Shown: one piece after another, positions 30,570 to 39,899 of the stretch
Layout: each line of letters opens with the position of its first letter
Numbering within the stretch: position 1 is the first letter of the stretch
Source: Symplocastrum torsivum CPER-KK1
GTDB lineage: Bacteria; Cyanobacteriota; Cyanobacteriia; Cyanobacteriales; Coleofasciculaceae
Reading direction: 5' to 3'
Length of the DNA: 64,000 nucleotides
Assembly (NCBI GenBank): GCA_019358875.1
Contig: JAHHIF010000023.1
Span: 1-64,000, forward strand
Translations under genes and position numbers: made by a program
The notes under the pieces: model-generated
What the model was told of the DNA's origin: nothing
The model's database searches: none
The model's input: only the letters and a program-made list of their open reading frames with translations

Positions 30570-31898
30570 TCATGAGGTTGAGAGTAATAAATAGTAAGCG
30601 CGACAGGAAGCGGGAAAAAACCTTAAAATATCTAAGCGCTCCTGGGTCAGATTAGAAATTTGTTTGACCGTAGCAATCCGCAGGAAATGAACCGACTGAA
30701 AGCATTGAAAAATCCAACGTAAAGTGGGATTGATGGTGGGTTGACCCAACTGATTTTTCAAGGTGGAGTTGGATTGCTGCAACTGGGAACGGAGATATCG
30801 TTGACCCAAAGTATAGACCAACAAACACAACCCCATTACTAAAGCCAAAGCCTCAATTCTTTCGGGAGATTTGAGAAAAACACTATCGGCAAAAAATAAA
30901 GGGTCTTTCAGAAAAGCAAAACCTCTCTCGGAAGATTGCTGTTCCTTGTACTTGGCAATCATTTCATCACAGCTAAGCTGGTCAAGATCTAAAACATTGG
31001 TAGCCAGTATGAATCGTCCCGCTGCTAGAGTCTGTCTAGCAATGGCACCAGCATCCGGTTCCAGTTGTGCTTGAATTTTATAAACCTGTTGAGAGGATTC
31101 AGCTCTAGAAAAGGAATTAGCCTCAGATTCAGATTCACAGAGAACTGACACTATCTGAATCTGTGTTAAGTTGTGATATTTAAGTTGTTTAGATAACCGA
31201 CTGGCAGCCGCCAGCGCATCGGGTTGACAAGCGAATTCTTGAGCAGCTAACTCCCGCAATTTTTTTTTAGCTTCTTGATGCGCTTTGGTGATATTTTTTT
31301 CCAGTTGGCGCAAGTCTGAGATTCGACGGCTTTCGCTCTCTACAACCAACCACCGTTGGCGAACTCCACCATAATTACTGGTATGAGCTGCCCAACGATA
31401 TCCAGCAATTGTACTTTCAACGAAGTCTTTAGAGTTCAGTTGCTCTATCAGTTGCTTGGCTTGAGAAAGAGTTAGGGGAACTCGGCATAACCATCTTAAG
31501 CTAGCCATCTGCTCGATGTTAGGGGCTGTATATAAAGCACTGTCAGCCACCATCAAAGCATCCAGTTCTAGCTGCTTTTTAAACTCCCTAAAAATTTGGG
31601 CAAAGGCGGCTGAATCTGATTCATTGCCAGAAGCGACCCGTAAAAACAACGGCACATCTCCATCGCCACTACAAATTAGGTTTAAGATGAACTGCTTTAA
31701 ATCAGGACGATGGTCACGGGAATAACCGTAAGTAATTCTAATCGGTATCGGAGCTGTTTTGGGGCTACTAACTATTTCTCCCGGTTTTTCCCCTACTAGC
31801 TGGTTGATTTGCTCTACTATTCCTATCTCATCTATTAGACCCGCAACTAAGCCAAGATGGTCTAGATTTTGTACGGAAATTTCTGGTACGGAACTCAT
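30570..31898 (-). CDS. IS1634-family transposase, internally deleted
   Basis: 442 residues of an IS4-superfamily (IS1634/DUF4277) transposase. The DUF4277 start is present (LDHLGLVAGLIDEIGIVEQI) but jumps at about residue 43 from EKPGEIVS straight to IRITYGYSRDHRPDLKQF. Typical relatives, as I recall them, are near 550 residues and have about 110 more here, including the HLDST block with the first catalytic Asp. The later blocks remain: MVADSALY and ERGFAFLKDP. The frame is intact, so the deletion was in frame, but the protein should be inactive on its own. The end of the gene lies 177 bp inside the left repeat. Confidence 0.88.
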   Translation of the reverse strand: MSSVPEISVQNLDHLGLVAGLIDEIGIVEQINQLVGEKPGEIVSSPKTAPIPIRITYGYSRDHRPDLKQFILNLICSGDGDVPLFLRVASGNESDSAAFAQIFREFKKQLELDALMVADSALYTAPNIEQMASLRWLCRVPLTLSQAKQLIEQLNSKDFVESTIAGYRWAAHTSNYGGVRQRWLVVESESRRISDLRQLEKNITKAHQEAKKKLRELAAQEFACQPDALAAASRLSKQLKYHNLTQIQIVSVLCESESEANSFSRAESSQQVYKIQAQLEPDAGAIARQTLAAGRFILATNVLDLDQLSCDEMIAKYKEQQSSERGFAFLKDPLFFADSVFLKSPERIEALALVMGLCLLVYTLGQRYLRSQLQQSNSTLKNQLGQPTINPTLRWIFQCFQSVHFLRIATVKQISNLTQERLDILRFFPASCRAYYLLLSTS

Positions 31899-32018
31899 CG
31901 ACTCTTCGAGGAATCAACCCCTGCCACTCAACGGGTAGAGTCTATTATTTCATTACTATTGTCTGGCTCAAAAAATAGCGCAGCTTTTTTGAGCCAGCTT
32001 CTCAGCGAATGATTATCA

Positions 32019-32146
32019 CCCCTCCCCCCTGATTTCGATGATCATTGTCATCAGCAAGATTGAGTATTTCTACTTAAAAATTTGGGCATCTAGTCACTGC
32101 CACCAGCCCTTGCCGCCCTGTGACAGTTGAGGGTGCGGAATGGGGG
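32019..32146 (-). repeat. right terminal inverted repeat
   Basis: Inverted partner of 30266-30393, with about 8 mismatches. The element's right boundary is GGGGG at 32142-32146, followed by the TTTAAT duplication. Confidence 0.9.
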
Positions 32147-32152
32147 TTTAAT
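32147..32152 (+). repeat. target site duplication, right
   Basis: TTTAAT, a direct copy of 30260-30265. Confidence 0.85.
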
Positions 32153-32308
32153 GAAAACTTGATTCAGTTTGTTTTTGAGGGAGAGTTAAAGGCGATCGCA
32201 CTCTTCAATTTGAACATCGCACTTCGGAAGAAACGCGCTAGCGTTAGCGAAGCGAGGCGTTAGCCTAGCATCCCGCTCTTGGTTATCGCTCCTACACAGA
32301 TGGACTAA

Positions 32309-33271
32309 CTATCCAAAACCCTTCAGCAGGCAGTTGTGCTTCTTCGCCTGAGCGGATTGGGCTTGAGTTTGGGTTTGGGGCTGGGAAGCAGAAGCCACTC
32401 CTACTCCCGAAAGCGGGTGTGTGCTAACGACTTTCCAGACAGCATCCTGAATGATACTAACTAACTCAGGATTGTTCACCTTGTAAGGGCTTGCGGTCAA
32501 CCCTTTTGGGTTTTCCTTGAATAGCGTTGCATAGAACGTAGACCCCACAATGTAGGAACCTACATCGTTAAAGTGAATGCCGTCAGAATAGACTTGCGTG
32601 ATGTTTGTATATCCTGGTACCTGACCCGCTTTTATCCGTTGGTTCAGTTCATACAGAACATCACCCACTGGCACCATGAAAATACGATCTTGTGTCTTGG
32701 GGTACGCTTTTCTCAACTCGGAAGTCAGCTTCTCAAAATAGTCCCGCGACTCTTCTGTGCCATTCCCTTCACTCGTATACTTCCTAAGCCATTTCTCGTC
32801 AAAATCAAGACTGCCATTTTCATTGCGGCGAGGCCAGCGAGAGTAGACATAGATGCGAAGGTTGGGGCTTTTTGGTAAGGCTAGGTTGATGTAGTTCTTT
32901 GCCATCGCCAAATCTCCGTCGTTGCTGTCAAGCTGGCGGTCAAATGGCTGGAGGGTAAGGACATCCCATTGGTAATTTGGCAAAGCGTTCGGGTAGTAGC
33001 CAAAAGGTTCTTCGCAGAAGCCGTCGGCTGGATGTTCCCAAATCCAAGCCAAAGGTGCCCCAGGAATCATGTGCCTACCAAAAACATACTGATGTCCCCG
33101 ACTCTCTACCAACTGGCGAAGAGCATTGTAGTTGATAGTATCTGTGACGCTGTTGCCAATATGATAAACGCGAAGCGTCTGGGCGCTATGTGCAGCAAAG
33201 TTAAGTAGAACCACCGTCAAGATTGCTAACAAGCCTACTGTGAGCATCCTTACAACTCTTCGATAAGACAT
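32309..33271 (-). CDS. secreted SGNH-hydrolase-like protein
   Basis: 320 residues with an N-terminal signal sequence (about 10-30: MLTVGLLAILTVVLLNFAAHSA). After it, VYHIGNSVTD resembles SGNH block I (nucleophile Ser), and SDGIHFNDVGSYIVG near residue 245 supplies the Asp-x-x-His of block V. Such proteins are esterases or acyl-modifying enzymes acting outside the cytoplasm, and the substrate is unknown. The Gln/Thr-rich end (QPQTQTQAQSAQAKK) looks disordered. It stands alone between the insertion element and Ycf35. Confidence 0.7.
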   Translation of the reverse strand: MSYRRVVRMLTVGLLAILTVVLLNFAAHSAQTLRVYHIGNSVTDTINYNALRQLVESRGHQYVFGRHMIPGAPLAWIWEHPADGFCEEPFGYYPNALPNYQWDVLTLQPFDRQLDSNDGDLAMAKNYINLALPKSPNLRIYVYSRWPRRNENGSLDFDEKWLRKYTSEGNGTEESRDYFEKLTSELRKAYPKTQDRIFMVPVGDVLYELNQRIKAGQVPGYTNITQVYSDGIHFNDVGSYIVGSTFYATLFKENPKGLTASPYKVNNPELVSIIQDAVWKVVSTHPLSGVGVASASQPQTQTQAQSAQAKKHNCLLKGFG

Positions 33272-33405
33272 GAAAGCATTCTCCTAGGGTGAAAAGGAAA
33301 CAATGAGGAATCTCCGCTTCCGTTTTGTTGGCATAACGGCGGTTAGTTTAGCGTCGATGCTTAGTGTGGTTTAGCTATGCAAGGAGTGTTAGCGTAGCTT
33401 TCGCC

Positions 33406-33780
33406 TTACACCCACCGTCCTACAACTACCCGCACCGTTCCATCTTCCAGGGTTTCTTCCTCTTCAACATTAAAACCCTGCTCCTGCACCGATGTCATCA
33501 GCATTTTATGAGCATACTTCTGCATAATTGAATTTACAAAAGCCTGCTGATCTATCTTCGCTCCCCAAAAATCTGCAACTAGCTCGTAAGTTTCACCATT
33601 GCGGCGAAAACCCAAATCATAGCCATTGTCTTGCCGGATGACGTACTCAGCGTTTGTTTTATTCCCTGCGTAGCCTCGGACTTTTTTGTTGTACTCTAAC
33701 GTGTATCCCAATTCCTGCAATGTCTGCTGTAGGATTTCACCATTTTTGATTTGAACTTTGATTGTGGTGAAATGAGACAT
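33406..33780 (-). CDS. ycf35: Ycf35 family protein (DUF1257)
   Basis: 124 residues with the Ycf35/DUF1257 pattern: MSHFTTIKVQIKN at the start, ELGYTLEYNKKVRGYAGNKT, FWGAKIDQQAFVN and LEDGTVRVVVGRWV at the end. It is encoded in many red-algal plastids and nearly all cyanobacteria; its function is unknown. A clear GGAG-type site (GGAGAAAAATTTC) precedes the ATG. A decayed copy of its 3' end lies upstream at 33923-33983, and a Ycf46-type ATPase gene follows at 34773 on the same strand. Confidence 0.92.
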   Translation of the reverse strand: MSHFTTIKVQIKNGEILQQTLQELGYTLEYNKKVRGYAGNKTNAEYVIRQDNGYDLGFRRNGETYELVADFWGAKIDQQAFVNSIMQKYAHKMLMTSVQEQGFNVEEEETLEDGTVRVVVGRWV

Positions 33781-33922
33781 GAAATTTTTCTCCTTAGTTA
33801 TGTTGTTATTAGCTGCCTAAAATTGACCTCTCCCCCAACTGCTCCTGCTCTTGACTGAGGAGTCTAGCTCTCCTTTCCTTCGCAAGGGTTGCGGTACTGG
33901 GGGAAGTCTTAACTTCTTCTAA

Positions 33923-33983
33923 ACCCACCAGGCAATTACTACTCTAATCGTGCCATCTTCTAACGTTTTTCCTCCTCAACTGT
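33923..33983 (-). pseudogene. remnant of a second ycf35 copy
   Basis: On the minus strand this stretch encodes VEEEK, then after a one-base shift LEDGTIRVVIAWWV and TAG, closely matching the last 20 residues of Ycf35 (VEEEETLEDGTVRVVVGRWV). The shift falls in a run of five A. Upstream sequence (34000-34240) no longer resembles ycf35; it is rich in GCGATCGC and GACGAGCC. I read this as the tail of a lost tandem duplicate. Confidence 0.65.
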
Positions 33984-34241
33984 AACGAAGTGACTATGGT
34001 ATTAGTTGTCGCAGACGGTTGTACCCTAGTGTTGGGGTTCACGACCAAGATTCAGACGTTCGTAGCCTCATGCGATCGCGTCTTTACGGTCATCGACGAG
34101 CCGCCTGCGATCGCGGACGAGCCTGATGCGCGATCACTTCCTGTCTATCCCCGCACACTAGCCCTTTGAGACGTGAGCTTTGAGTACAACTCTGGGCAAC
34201 CCTACTGTAAAACCAAGTCGGCAGTAGGTATGTCATCCGGC

Positions 34242-34715
34242 TTAATTGTTATAAGTCACCGTCCAGTTTTGAGGTTGTTTAAGCTGTCCTAGTAATCCCT
34301 TAGTAGTTGACAACAAAGTTGTGCGAGTTCTCAAAGGATATCTCGTTAGGGCGTATCCAGGTGGGGCGTCTATTCCTTCAAAATGTTGATGGGGATTAGT
34401 ATATTTGGCTCTTTGACAGTAATTGCCTACACCCTTGATTGTTAGGAGGACTGGCTCAGACCGATTGCATTTCTCAAAAGGAAGCGGAAAAATTCCATAG
34501 ACTTGATGCCGACCCAACCACGGCTTAACAACTACTTTGAGAGCAGGAACGGTAGTAGTGGGACGGTTAGATGCTAGATATCCTAATCCAGTACACCGAC
34601 CATCCAGTGGTTCCTGTAGGCGATGAACTAACTGGGTGATACCCACCATTGTAAGTAGAACAATGGTAAAGAAAAGTTGACCTTTTCGTAAGTTCAATCT
34701 CAACCTTTGTTTCAT
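34242..34715 (-). CDS. hypothetical membrane-anchored or secreted protein
   Basis: 157 residues. A basic N-terminus (MKQRLRLNLRKGQ) precedes one hydrophobic segment (LFFTIVLLTMVGITQLV, about 14-30), so it is anchored or exported. The remainder is soluble with three Cys (C41, C83, C100) that could form disulphides. I do not recognise the family. It lies 57 bp downstream of the Ycf46-type ATPase gene on the same strand and may be cotranscribed with it. Confidence 0.65.
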   Translation of the reverse strand: MKQRLRLNLRKGQLFFTIVLLTMVGITQLVHRLQEPLDGRCTGLGYLASNRPTTTVPALKVVVKPWLGRHQVYGIFPLPFEKCNRSEPVLLTIKGVGNYCQRAKYTNPHQHFEGIDAPPGYALTRYPLRTRTTLLSTTKGLLGQLKQPQNWTVTYNN

Positions 34716-34772
34716 ACCTTGTTTTAGTTCAAAGTTGATATACGGGGAATGGGGAATGGGGAATTGATAAAT

Positions 34773-36371
34773 TTAATCGACTTCGAGAGGGCCGATGCCT
34801 CGTTGCTGAGTGTAGCGTTTCAACTCATCCACTAGCTGGGTATCATTGGAGGCTGTTCTTGCACCTGCTTCGGCTGCCCAGTGTTTCAAATCTTCAATTT
34901 GTTCGCGTGCGATCGCAGCTATTGGTACTGTCTCCTCTATGGCCCGTAAAATATCTGTTATCACCAAGTCCCGTCTGTTACCTGACTCTGTTCGCTCAAA
35001 AAAGGCTCGGTGCATTGCATCCACCACTACCTGCTCAATCTCTGCGCCACTAAAGTCTTTCGCTGTTTTTGCCAACAGTGCCATATCGAACTCCCGCAAT
35101 CGAGAAGGACGCAATCGTTGCAAATGTACTTTAAATATCTCCTGTCGCTCACTTTCTGTCGGTAAATTCAAAAAGAAGATTTCATCAAATCGTCCTTTCC
35201 GTAGTAATTCAGCAGGCAAAATTCGTACATTATTCGCCGTTGCCACAAGAAATACAGGTGTTGTTTTCTCCTGCATCCAAGTGATCAAACTGCCAAACAC
35301 GCGGCGAGATGTGCCAGAGTCGCCATCAACACCACTGGCAAGATTGCCAAACGCTTTATCAATTTCATCAATCCACAAGACACAGGGTGCCATGGCTTCT
35401 GCTAATTGAATCATCTGCCTGACTCGGCTTTCACTTTCCCCGACAATGCCACCAAATAACCGCCCTGTATCCAGTCGCAATAGGGGCAATCGCCACTCAT
35501 TAGCAATGGTTTTGGCACTTAGGGATTTACCTGTACCTTGAATTCCCACGAGCAACACACCTTTGGGGTTAGGAATGCCGTATTGTCTCGCTTCTTCCGT
35601 AAACGCATCCGATCGCATTCTTACCCATTGCTTCAAGTTTTCCAACCCACCGACATTCTTGAGCGATTCATGAGTTGTAAAGAACTCTAAAATGCCTGTC
35701 TGACGAATTGTTTGTTTTTTCTCTTCTAATACTTGGTCAATATCAGTCTCATCCACTTGTTGTTTTGCGGCAAGGGCAAGGGCAAGTACCCGCCGAATTC
35801 GCTCCCGGCTTAATCCTTGGCAAGCTTTAATCAGTTGTTCGAGGGCAAGTCCCGTAAGTTTGAGTTTTTCCGAGACTACCAGTTGCTCAAGTAAGTAATT
35901 AATTTCCTGTACATTGGGTAGGGGAAAATCAATGACTGTCACTTCTTCGCTTAGCTCAGCCGGAAGTTCTAAGGTATGACTAGTGAGAATTAGGGTTTTA
36001 CGACTGCGTTTGAGTTCCCGTATGAGGTTTTTCAACTCTCGAACTACAGGCGCGTTGCGATCGCTATGGGGATTTTTCAGCAAAAAGTGCAAATCTCGTA
36101 GTACAAAAATTGTACCTTCGGTTGTCGAGGTCTTGGCAATCCGGTTCAGCGCTCCCATCACTGAACCTTTATCAGCACCGTTGTCATCCCAACCGCGCAC
36201 AATGTCCCATAGTAATAGCTTACGTTCCGGCTCTGACATCAGTGCGACTTCGAGCAATACATCTTCAACTGGCTCTTCTTCCACGCCAACGATGTACAGT
36301 AGCGGGTAACGTGCCCGCAGCATTAAATCTAGCTGTTGCACTAGGGCACTATGGGGACTCATTGAGGACAT
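34773..36371 (-). CDS. ycf46: Ycf46-type AAA+ ATPase
   Basis: 532 residues. The N-terminal domain (about 1-240) begins with ALVQQLDLMLRARYPLLYIVG, typical of Ycf46. The AAA domain (about 250-460) has Walker A GIQGTGKS, Walker B CVLWIDEIDKAF, and the arginine-finger region ELLRKGRFDEIF. Ycf46 proteins occur in plastids and cyanobacteria; a Synechocystis member has been linked to inorganic-carbon responses, which may or may not hold here. Start: ATG at 36371, or at 36362 three codons on. Ycf35 lies two genes downstream. Confidence 0.88.
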   Translation of the reverse strand: MSSMSPHSALVQQLDLMLRARYPLLYIVGVEEEPVEDVLLEVALMSEPERKLLLWDIVRGWDDNGADKGSVMGALNRIAKTSTTEGTIFVLRDLHFLLKNPHSDRNAPVVRELKNLIRELKRSRKTLILTSHTLELPAELSEEVTVIDFPLPNVQEINYLLEQLVVSEKLKLTGLALEQLIKACQGLSRERIRRVLALALAAKQQVDETDIDQVLEEKKQTIRQTGILEFFTTHESLKNVGGLENLKQWVRMRSDAFTEEARQYGIPNPKGVLLVGIQGTGKSLSAKTIANEWRLPLLRLDTGRLFGGIVGESESRVRQMIQLAEAMAPCVLWIDEIDKAFGNLASGVDGDSGTSRRVFGSLITWMQEKTTPVFLVATANNVRILPAELLRKGRFDEIFFLNLPTESERQEIFKVHLQRLRPSRLREFDMALLAKTAKDFSGAEIEQVVVDAMHRAFFERTESGNRRDLVITDILRAIEETVPIAAIAREQIEDLKHWAAEAGARTASNDTQLVDELKRYTQQRGIGPLEVD

Positions 36372-36647
36372 TGGACTTGTCGTGTTGGTGGATAGGTGAG
36401 CCAGAAGCGATCGCGTTTTGACGAAAATCGGTTACTAAAGTTATGGGACACTTGAGTTGATGTGTACCTAGCTCGATTGTACTGAAGTCAAGCAAGCGTC
36501 TATTATCTCCAACTACTAAATAGCGATAACTGTTCTTCTCCAAACACTCGCTCTTGCTCATTTAGTTGCATCACTCTCCGCTTCAGATTGGATAAATTCT
36601 AAGCATTCTGTACTGTCTCCACTCTTCAACAAAATGAGGAAAAAAAC

Positions 36648-37250
36648 ATGACGACGCTATTAATTCAAACCGAAAGCGTCCCGCTGATGGTGAATTTTCC
36701 TGCTATAAAATCGATGAGTATTGAACAGTTCTATGAATTCTGTCAAGCGAATCGCGATTTTAGAATTGAGCGTACTGCTAGTGGAGAAGTTATCATTATG
36801 CCACCAGCTTTTTCAGATATAGGCAATCGAAACATTAAAATTGCTCAGCAACTTGCAAACTGGGCAGATTACGATGGAACAGGTGAAACGTTTGACTCTA
36901 GTACAAGCTTTACCCTGCCTAATGGGGCAACCCGCTCTCCTGATGCTTCCTGGATTAAACTAGAGCGTTGGTATGCTTTAAGTAAAGAACAACAAGCCTC
37001 ATTTGCTCCAATTTGTCCAGATTTTGTGATTGAGTTACGCTATAGGAGCGATACTCTTAGAGGATTGCAAGACAAAATGCAGGAATATATTGATAACGGT
37101 GCATTACTCGGATTGTTGATTGATCGTAAAATCCGAAAAGTATATATATACCGTCCTCATCAAGAACCTGAGATTTTAGATAATCCCGAAGTCGTGTGTG
37201 CTGATCCAGAGCTTCCAGGATTTATCTTGCGGATGGCAACAATCTGGTGA
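36648..37250 (+). CDS. Uma2 family endonuclease
   Basis: 200 residues of the Uma2 (DUF820) family, PD-(D/E)XK-fold proteins much expanded in cyanobacteria. Visible motifs are FYEFCQANRDFRIERTASGE, the first acidic block in TRSPDASWIKLERW, and the core CPDFVIELRYRSDTL followed by DKMQEYIDNGALLGLLID. The usual ExK is E-L-R here, as in many members. Their biological role is unsettled; few have been shown to cut DNA. It stands alone and is unrelated to the ycf46 gene upstream. A second Uma2 domain is found at 62002-63192. Confidence 0.9.
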   Translation: MTTLLIQTESVPLMVNFPAIKSMSIEQFYEFCQANRDFRIERTASGEVIIMPPAFSDIGNRNIKIAQQLANWADYDGTGETFDSSTSFTLPNGATRSPDASWIKLERWYALSKEQQASFAPICPDFVIELRYRSDTLRGLQDKMQEYIDNGALLGLLIDRKIRKVYIYRPHQEPEILDNPEVVCADPELPGFILRMATIW

Positions 37251-37379
37251 TTAATAATATTTTGCCTGAAATAAGTTTTGGAGTGAGCAGCTTTACTAGC
37301 GTTCTTATATGAGCAATCAGTCATGAGGAATTGACAACAGTTGAGGGTTAACTGTCAACACAAAGTGACTAAATTTAAA

Positions 37380-38600
37380 TTATCTAGCAAGCTCCTTGAA
37401 CAACTGCCAACATTCCTTTGCGATCGCCCAATCTTCTTCTGTATGTATAACCACGACTGGGATGGTGGAGTCGGTTGCGGCTATATCTTCATCTACAGGA
37501 GAGGCTTGATTTTTCGCTTGGTCAAGTTTTAGTCCGAGAAATCCAAAGCCTTCAACGGCAGCAGCGCGTACAGGTGCAGAATTTTCCCCAACACCACCAG
37601 TAAAGATGAGTGCGTCTAAGCCTCCAAGAGAGGCAAGCATTGCACCAATATGCGATCGCAAGCGATGGACATACACATCAAATGCTAGCTGTGCGCGGGA
37701 GTTTCCCTCTTCAATGGATTGCTTGATTTGGCGCATATCACCACTAACGCCAGAAAGTCCTTTTAACCCAGACTGCTTGTTGAGGATATTGTCCAACTGC
37801 TCAGCGTCATAGCCTTGCCGAATCAGGTGAATCAGGATACTGGGGTCAACTGAACCAGAGCGAGTACCCATCATCAACCCTTCTAAGGGTGTATAACCCA
37901 TTGTTGTATCAATACAGACACCGTTACGAACAGCGGCGAGTGAGCAACCATTACCTAAATGGCAGCTAATGATTCGTAGGGAGTCTAAAGGTTTACCTAA
38001 CAGTTGAGCTGCTCGTTGTACACAATATTGATGACTAATTCCGTGAAATCCGTAGCGGCGAATCCCTTGCTCAAACCATGCATAGGGGCCAGGGTAAACG
38101 GCGGCTGAGAGCGGCAATTGGCTGTGGAAGGCTGTATCAAATACTGCCACTTGCGGCACTTGTGCCAATATTTGTTCAATCGCTTCAATTCCTTCTAGGT
38201 TAATTGGATTATGGGCGGGAGCAAGCTCTGCTAGCTGTTGGATGGCGGCTTTCACATCCGGTGTAACGAGTGTTGCCTCAGTGTATTCTTGTCCTCCGTG
38301 AACAATCCGATGTCCAACAATATCAATGTCACTCAGTTGAGTAATCACCTGAGTGCTACCGCGCCAGAGGGTATTGAGCATATAAGCGATCGCTTTTTGT
38401 CGCTCATCCACTGGTCGTTCTTCTTCTAAGGACGCACCTAGAGAGGTTTTCACCTGGAAAACAGCTACATCTGATTTCCCTGTCCAGTCGATTTTTGCCT
38501 CCCATAGTGGTGCTATGGCAGCATCCGGAAGAGAATCATCCAACTGGTAAAGGCAACTCTTTTGGCTACTTGACCCCGCATTCAGCACCAAGATTTTCAT
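37380..38600 (-). CDS. ackA: acetate kinase
   Basis: AckA interconverts acetyl phosphate + ADP and acetate + ATP. 406 residues, normal length. Signatures: LVLNAGSSSQKSCLY at the N-terminus (phosphate-binding), FDTAFHSQLP, RYGFHGISHQY, CHLGNGCSL, DTTMGYTPLEGLMMGTRSG and FTGGVGENSA. There is no pta nearby; instead a phosphoketolase gene lies 2.2 kb away on the same strand, so acetyl phosphate could come from sugar phosphates. Two unrelated plus-strand genes intervene, so it is not an operon. Confidence 0.97.
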   Translation of the reverse strand: MKILVLNAGSSSQKSCLYQLDDSLPDAAIAPLWEAKIDWTGKSDVAVFQVKTSLGASLEEERPVDERQKAIAYMLNTLWRGSTQVITQLSDIDIVGHRIVHGGQEYTEATLVTPDVKAAIQQLAELAPAHNPINLEGIEAIEQILAQVPQVAVFDTAFHSQLPLSAAVYPGPYAWFEQGIRRYGFHGISHQYCVQRAAQLLGKPLDSLRIISCHLGNGCSLAAVRNGVCIDTTMGYTPLEGLMMGTRSGSVDPSILIHLIRQGYDAEQLDNILNKQSGLKGLSGVSGDMRQIKQSIEEGNSRAQLAFDVYVHRLRSHIGAMLASLGGLDALIFTGGVGENSAPVRAAAVEGFGFLGLKLDQAKNQASPVDEDIAATDSTIPVVVIHTEEDWAIAKECWQLFKELAR

Positions 38601-38894
38601 TAAAATCCCTTGAATTCTTCTAACGCTTGTAAAGAGAGATTGAGCAGCAGGTTAAGGCTCCACTTTCAACATCAGGACAAGCTGCCTTGTGATAGCTCCG
38701 TGAACAATTTACTGCCCAATGCCGTCAATCTCATTATCGCGAGGCAATAACCTGAGTTTTGCTGCGCTATGAATATTGAGCATAAAGGAATCTATCAACA
38801 ATCTGCTAGGCAGTTGGCTTGGCTGTGACTAATGTGCTGACCCTTATAGTTCAATAACTTTTTTTAACTGAGTAGATATATCGTTGGAAGGTAA

Positions 38895-39479
38895 ATGATG
38901 AAATTCAAAACTATTTTATTAGGAGCCGCATTAGCAAGCGTTACTCTTTTCGCTTCATCCAATCTAGTACAGGCTCAAGTCTGTCCCAATATTGCAGAAG
39001 TTCCTCCTGCCAAGCAAACCAGAATCATTCGTAATGATAGCTATGGTTATCGCTTTAGCATCCCGCAGAACTACAGAGCAATGGCATTTCGTAGCAATGC
39101 AGTACTGGTATTTGACCCTGGAACTTTTGAAACGGCACAGTGCTATGTGAGGAATAGAGTTCCTACAGAGCTTCCTTCTAGTATCTCTGTATATACAACC
39201 CCCGTTAATCCTGGAAACCGCAGTGTAGCCGATCTGGTTAGACAAAACAACCCGACAATCGAGAAGATTGAAAATACCAGAGTTGCCAACCAAACCGCTG
39301 TCTCTTATACCTCTAACGCTCTGGGATACCAGAGAGGTGTTGCTTTCTTTACTCCCGACCGAAGGTACATGATTACTGTCTCGGCTCCGTTTAATCTTGA
39401 ACAGGGTCGTCCTACTACTATCCTTAATAAAGAGGTGTTTGATACGGTTCTCTCAAGCTTTACTTTTGGGCGTAGTTAA
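38895..39479 (+). CDS. secreted protein of unknown function
   Basis: 194 residues with a clear signal peptide (MMKFKTILLGAALASVTLFA, cleavage near ANLVQAQ). The mature part has a pattern like PsbP/DUF1795-type lumenal or periplasmic folds (YGYRFSIPQNY, VLVFDPG, SISVYTTP, VSAPFN), but that is only a resemblance. Two Cys (VCPN and QCYV) could pair. It ends directly before a strong palindrome at 39481. The start is the first of two adjacent ATGs, with GGAAGG upstream. Confidence 0.75.
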   Translation: MMKFKTILLGAALASVTLFASSNLVQAQVCPNIAEVPPAKQTRIIRNDSYGYRFSIPQNYRAMAFRSNAVLVFDPGTFETAQCYVRNRVPTELPSSISVYTTPVNPGNRSVADLVRQNNPTIEKIENTRVANQTAVSYTSNALGYQRGVAFFTPDRRYMITVSAPFNLEQGRPTTILNKEVFDTVLSSFTFGRS

Positions 39480-39480
39480 T

Positions 39481-39519
39481 ACTTTTGTAGGGTGCGTTAT
39501 GAATGCACCCTACAAAAGT
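39481..39519 (+). terminator. 15-bp perfect hairpin after the secreted protein gene
   Basis: 39481-39495 pairs perfectly with 39505-39519 around a 9-nt loop; the stem reads ACTTTTGTAGGGTGC. It has an A/T flank but no clean T-run. It could be a terminator, or a member of a dispersed GTAGGGTGC palindrome family. The rest of the gap to 39899 holds no gene. Confidence 0.55.
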
Positions 39520-39899
39520 GCTACACACCTGTTTTCCGAATGGCACCTGCCCAACCGATCGCATTTAAAGTACGTAGTGAGTCAACAATAGATTTCAGGG
39601 AAATGTCCTCTGGATAGCCAATCTCGCCGCCGGATCAGTCCCACTTTTGGAGTCAATAGTGGGGGGATAAGGCATGTTGGATCAAGAGATTCAATGCTCT
39701 TTCAACTTAATCAATAAGCTTTTATATGTATTAATTCTTTATCCTAAAAACGTTATAAATTGGCAAACATATGTTAAACATCAATTTTCAAAATAGAGCG
39801 AAACCCTTAAAATTTTATTGATAAATAAGCTCTGGAGCCTCGATGTCTGATAATAAGTCTGCATCACCTTTTGAGATTTAGCAATCCTAAGGATAAACC

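Larger units (their letters stand above)
30266..32146 (-). mobile_element. IS1634-like insertion element with ~128-bp inverted ends
   Basis: A 1881-bp element. Its ends, 30266-30393 and 32019-32146, are inverted copies differing at about 8 of 128 positions, both starting CCCCCATTCCGCACCCTC on their own strand. TTTAAT is duplicated directly outside both ends, which fits transposition. It encodes one transposase on the minus strand. It lies between dnaJ and the SGNH-like gene and disrupts no gene I can see. Confidence 0.9.

Noticed and set aside
32225-32270. AACGCGCTAGCGTTAGCGAA-type repeat right of the insertion element
   Set aside because: Probably a common dispersed cyanobacterial repeat; only one clear copy is in the window, so I cannot define it.
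36349-36561. 70-residue minus-strand frame overlapping the ycf46 start
   Set aside because: Partly protein-like, but it overlaps ycf46 by 23 bp, has a poor ribosome site, and I recognise no family.
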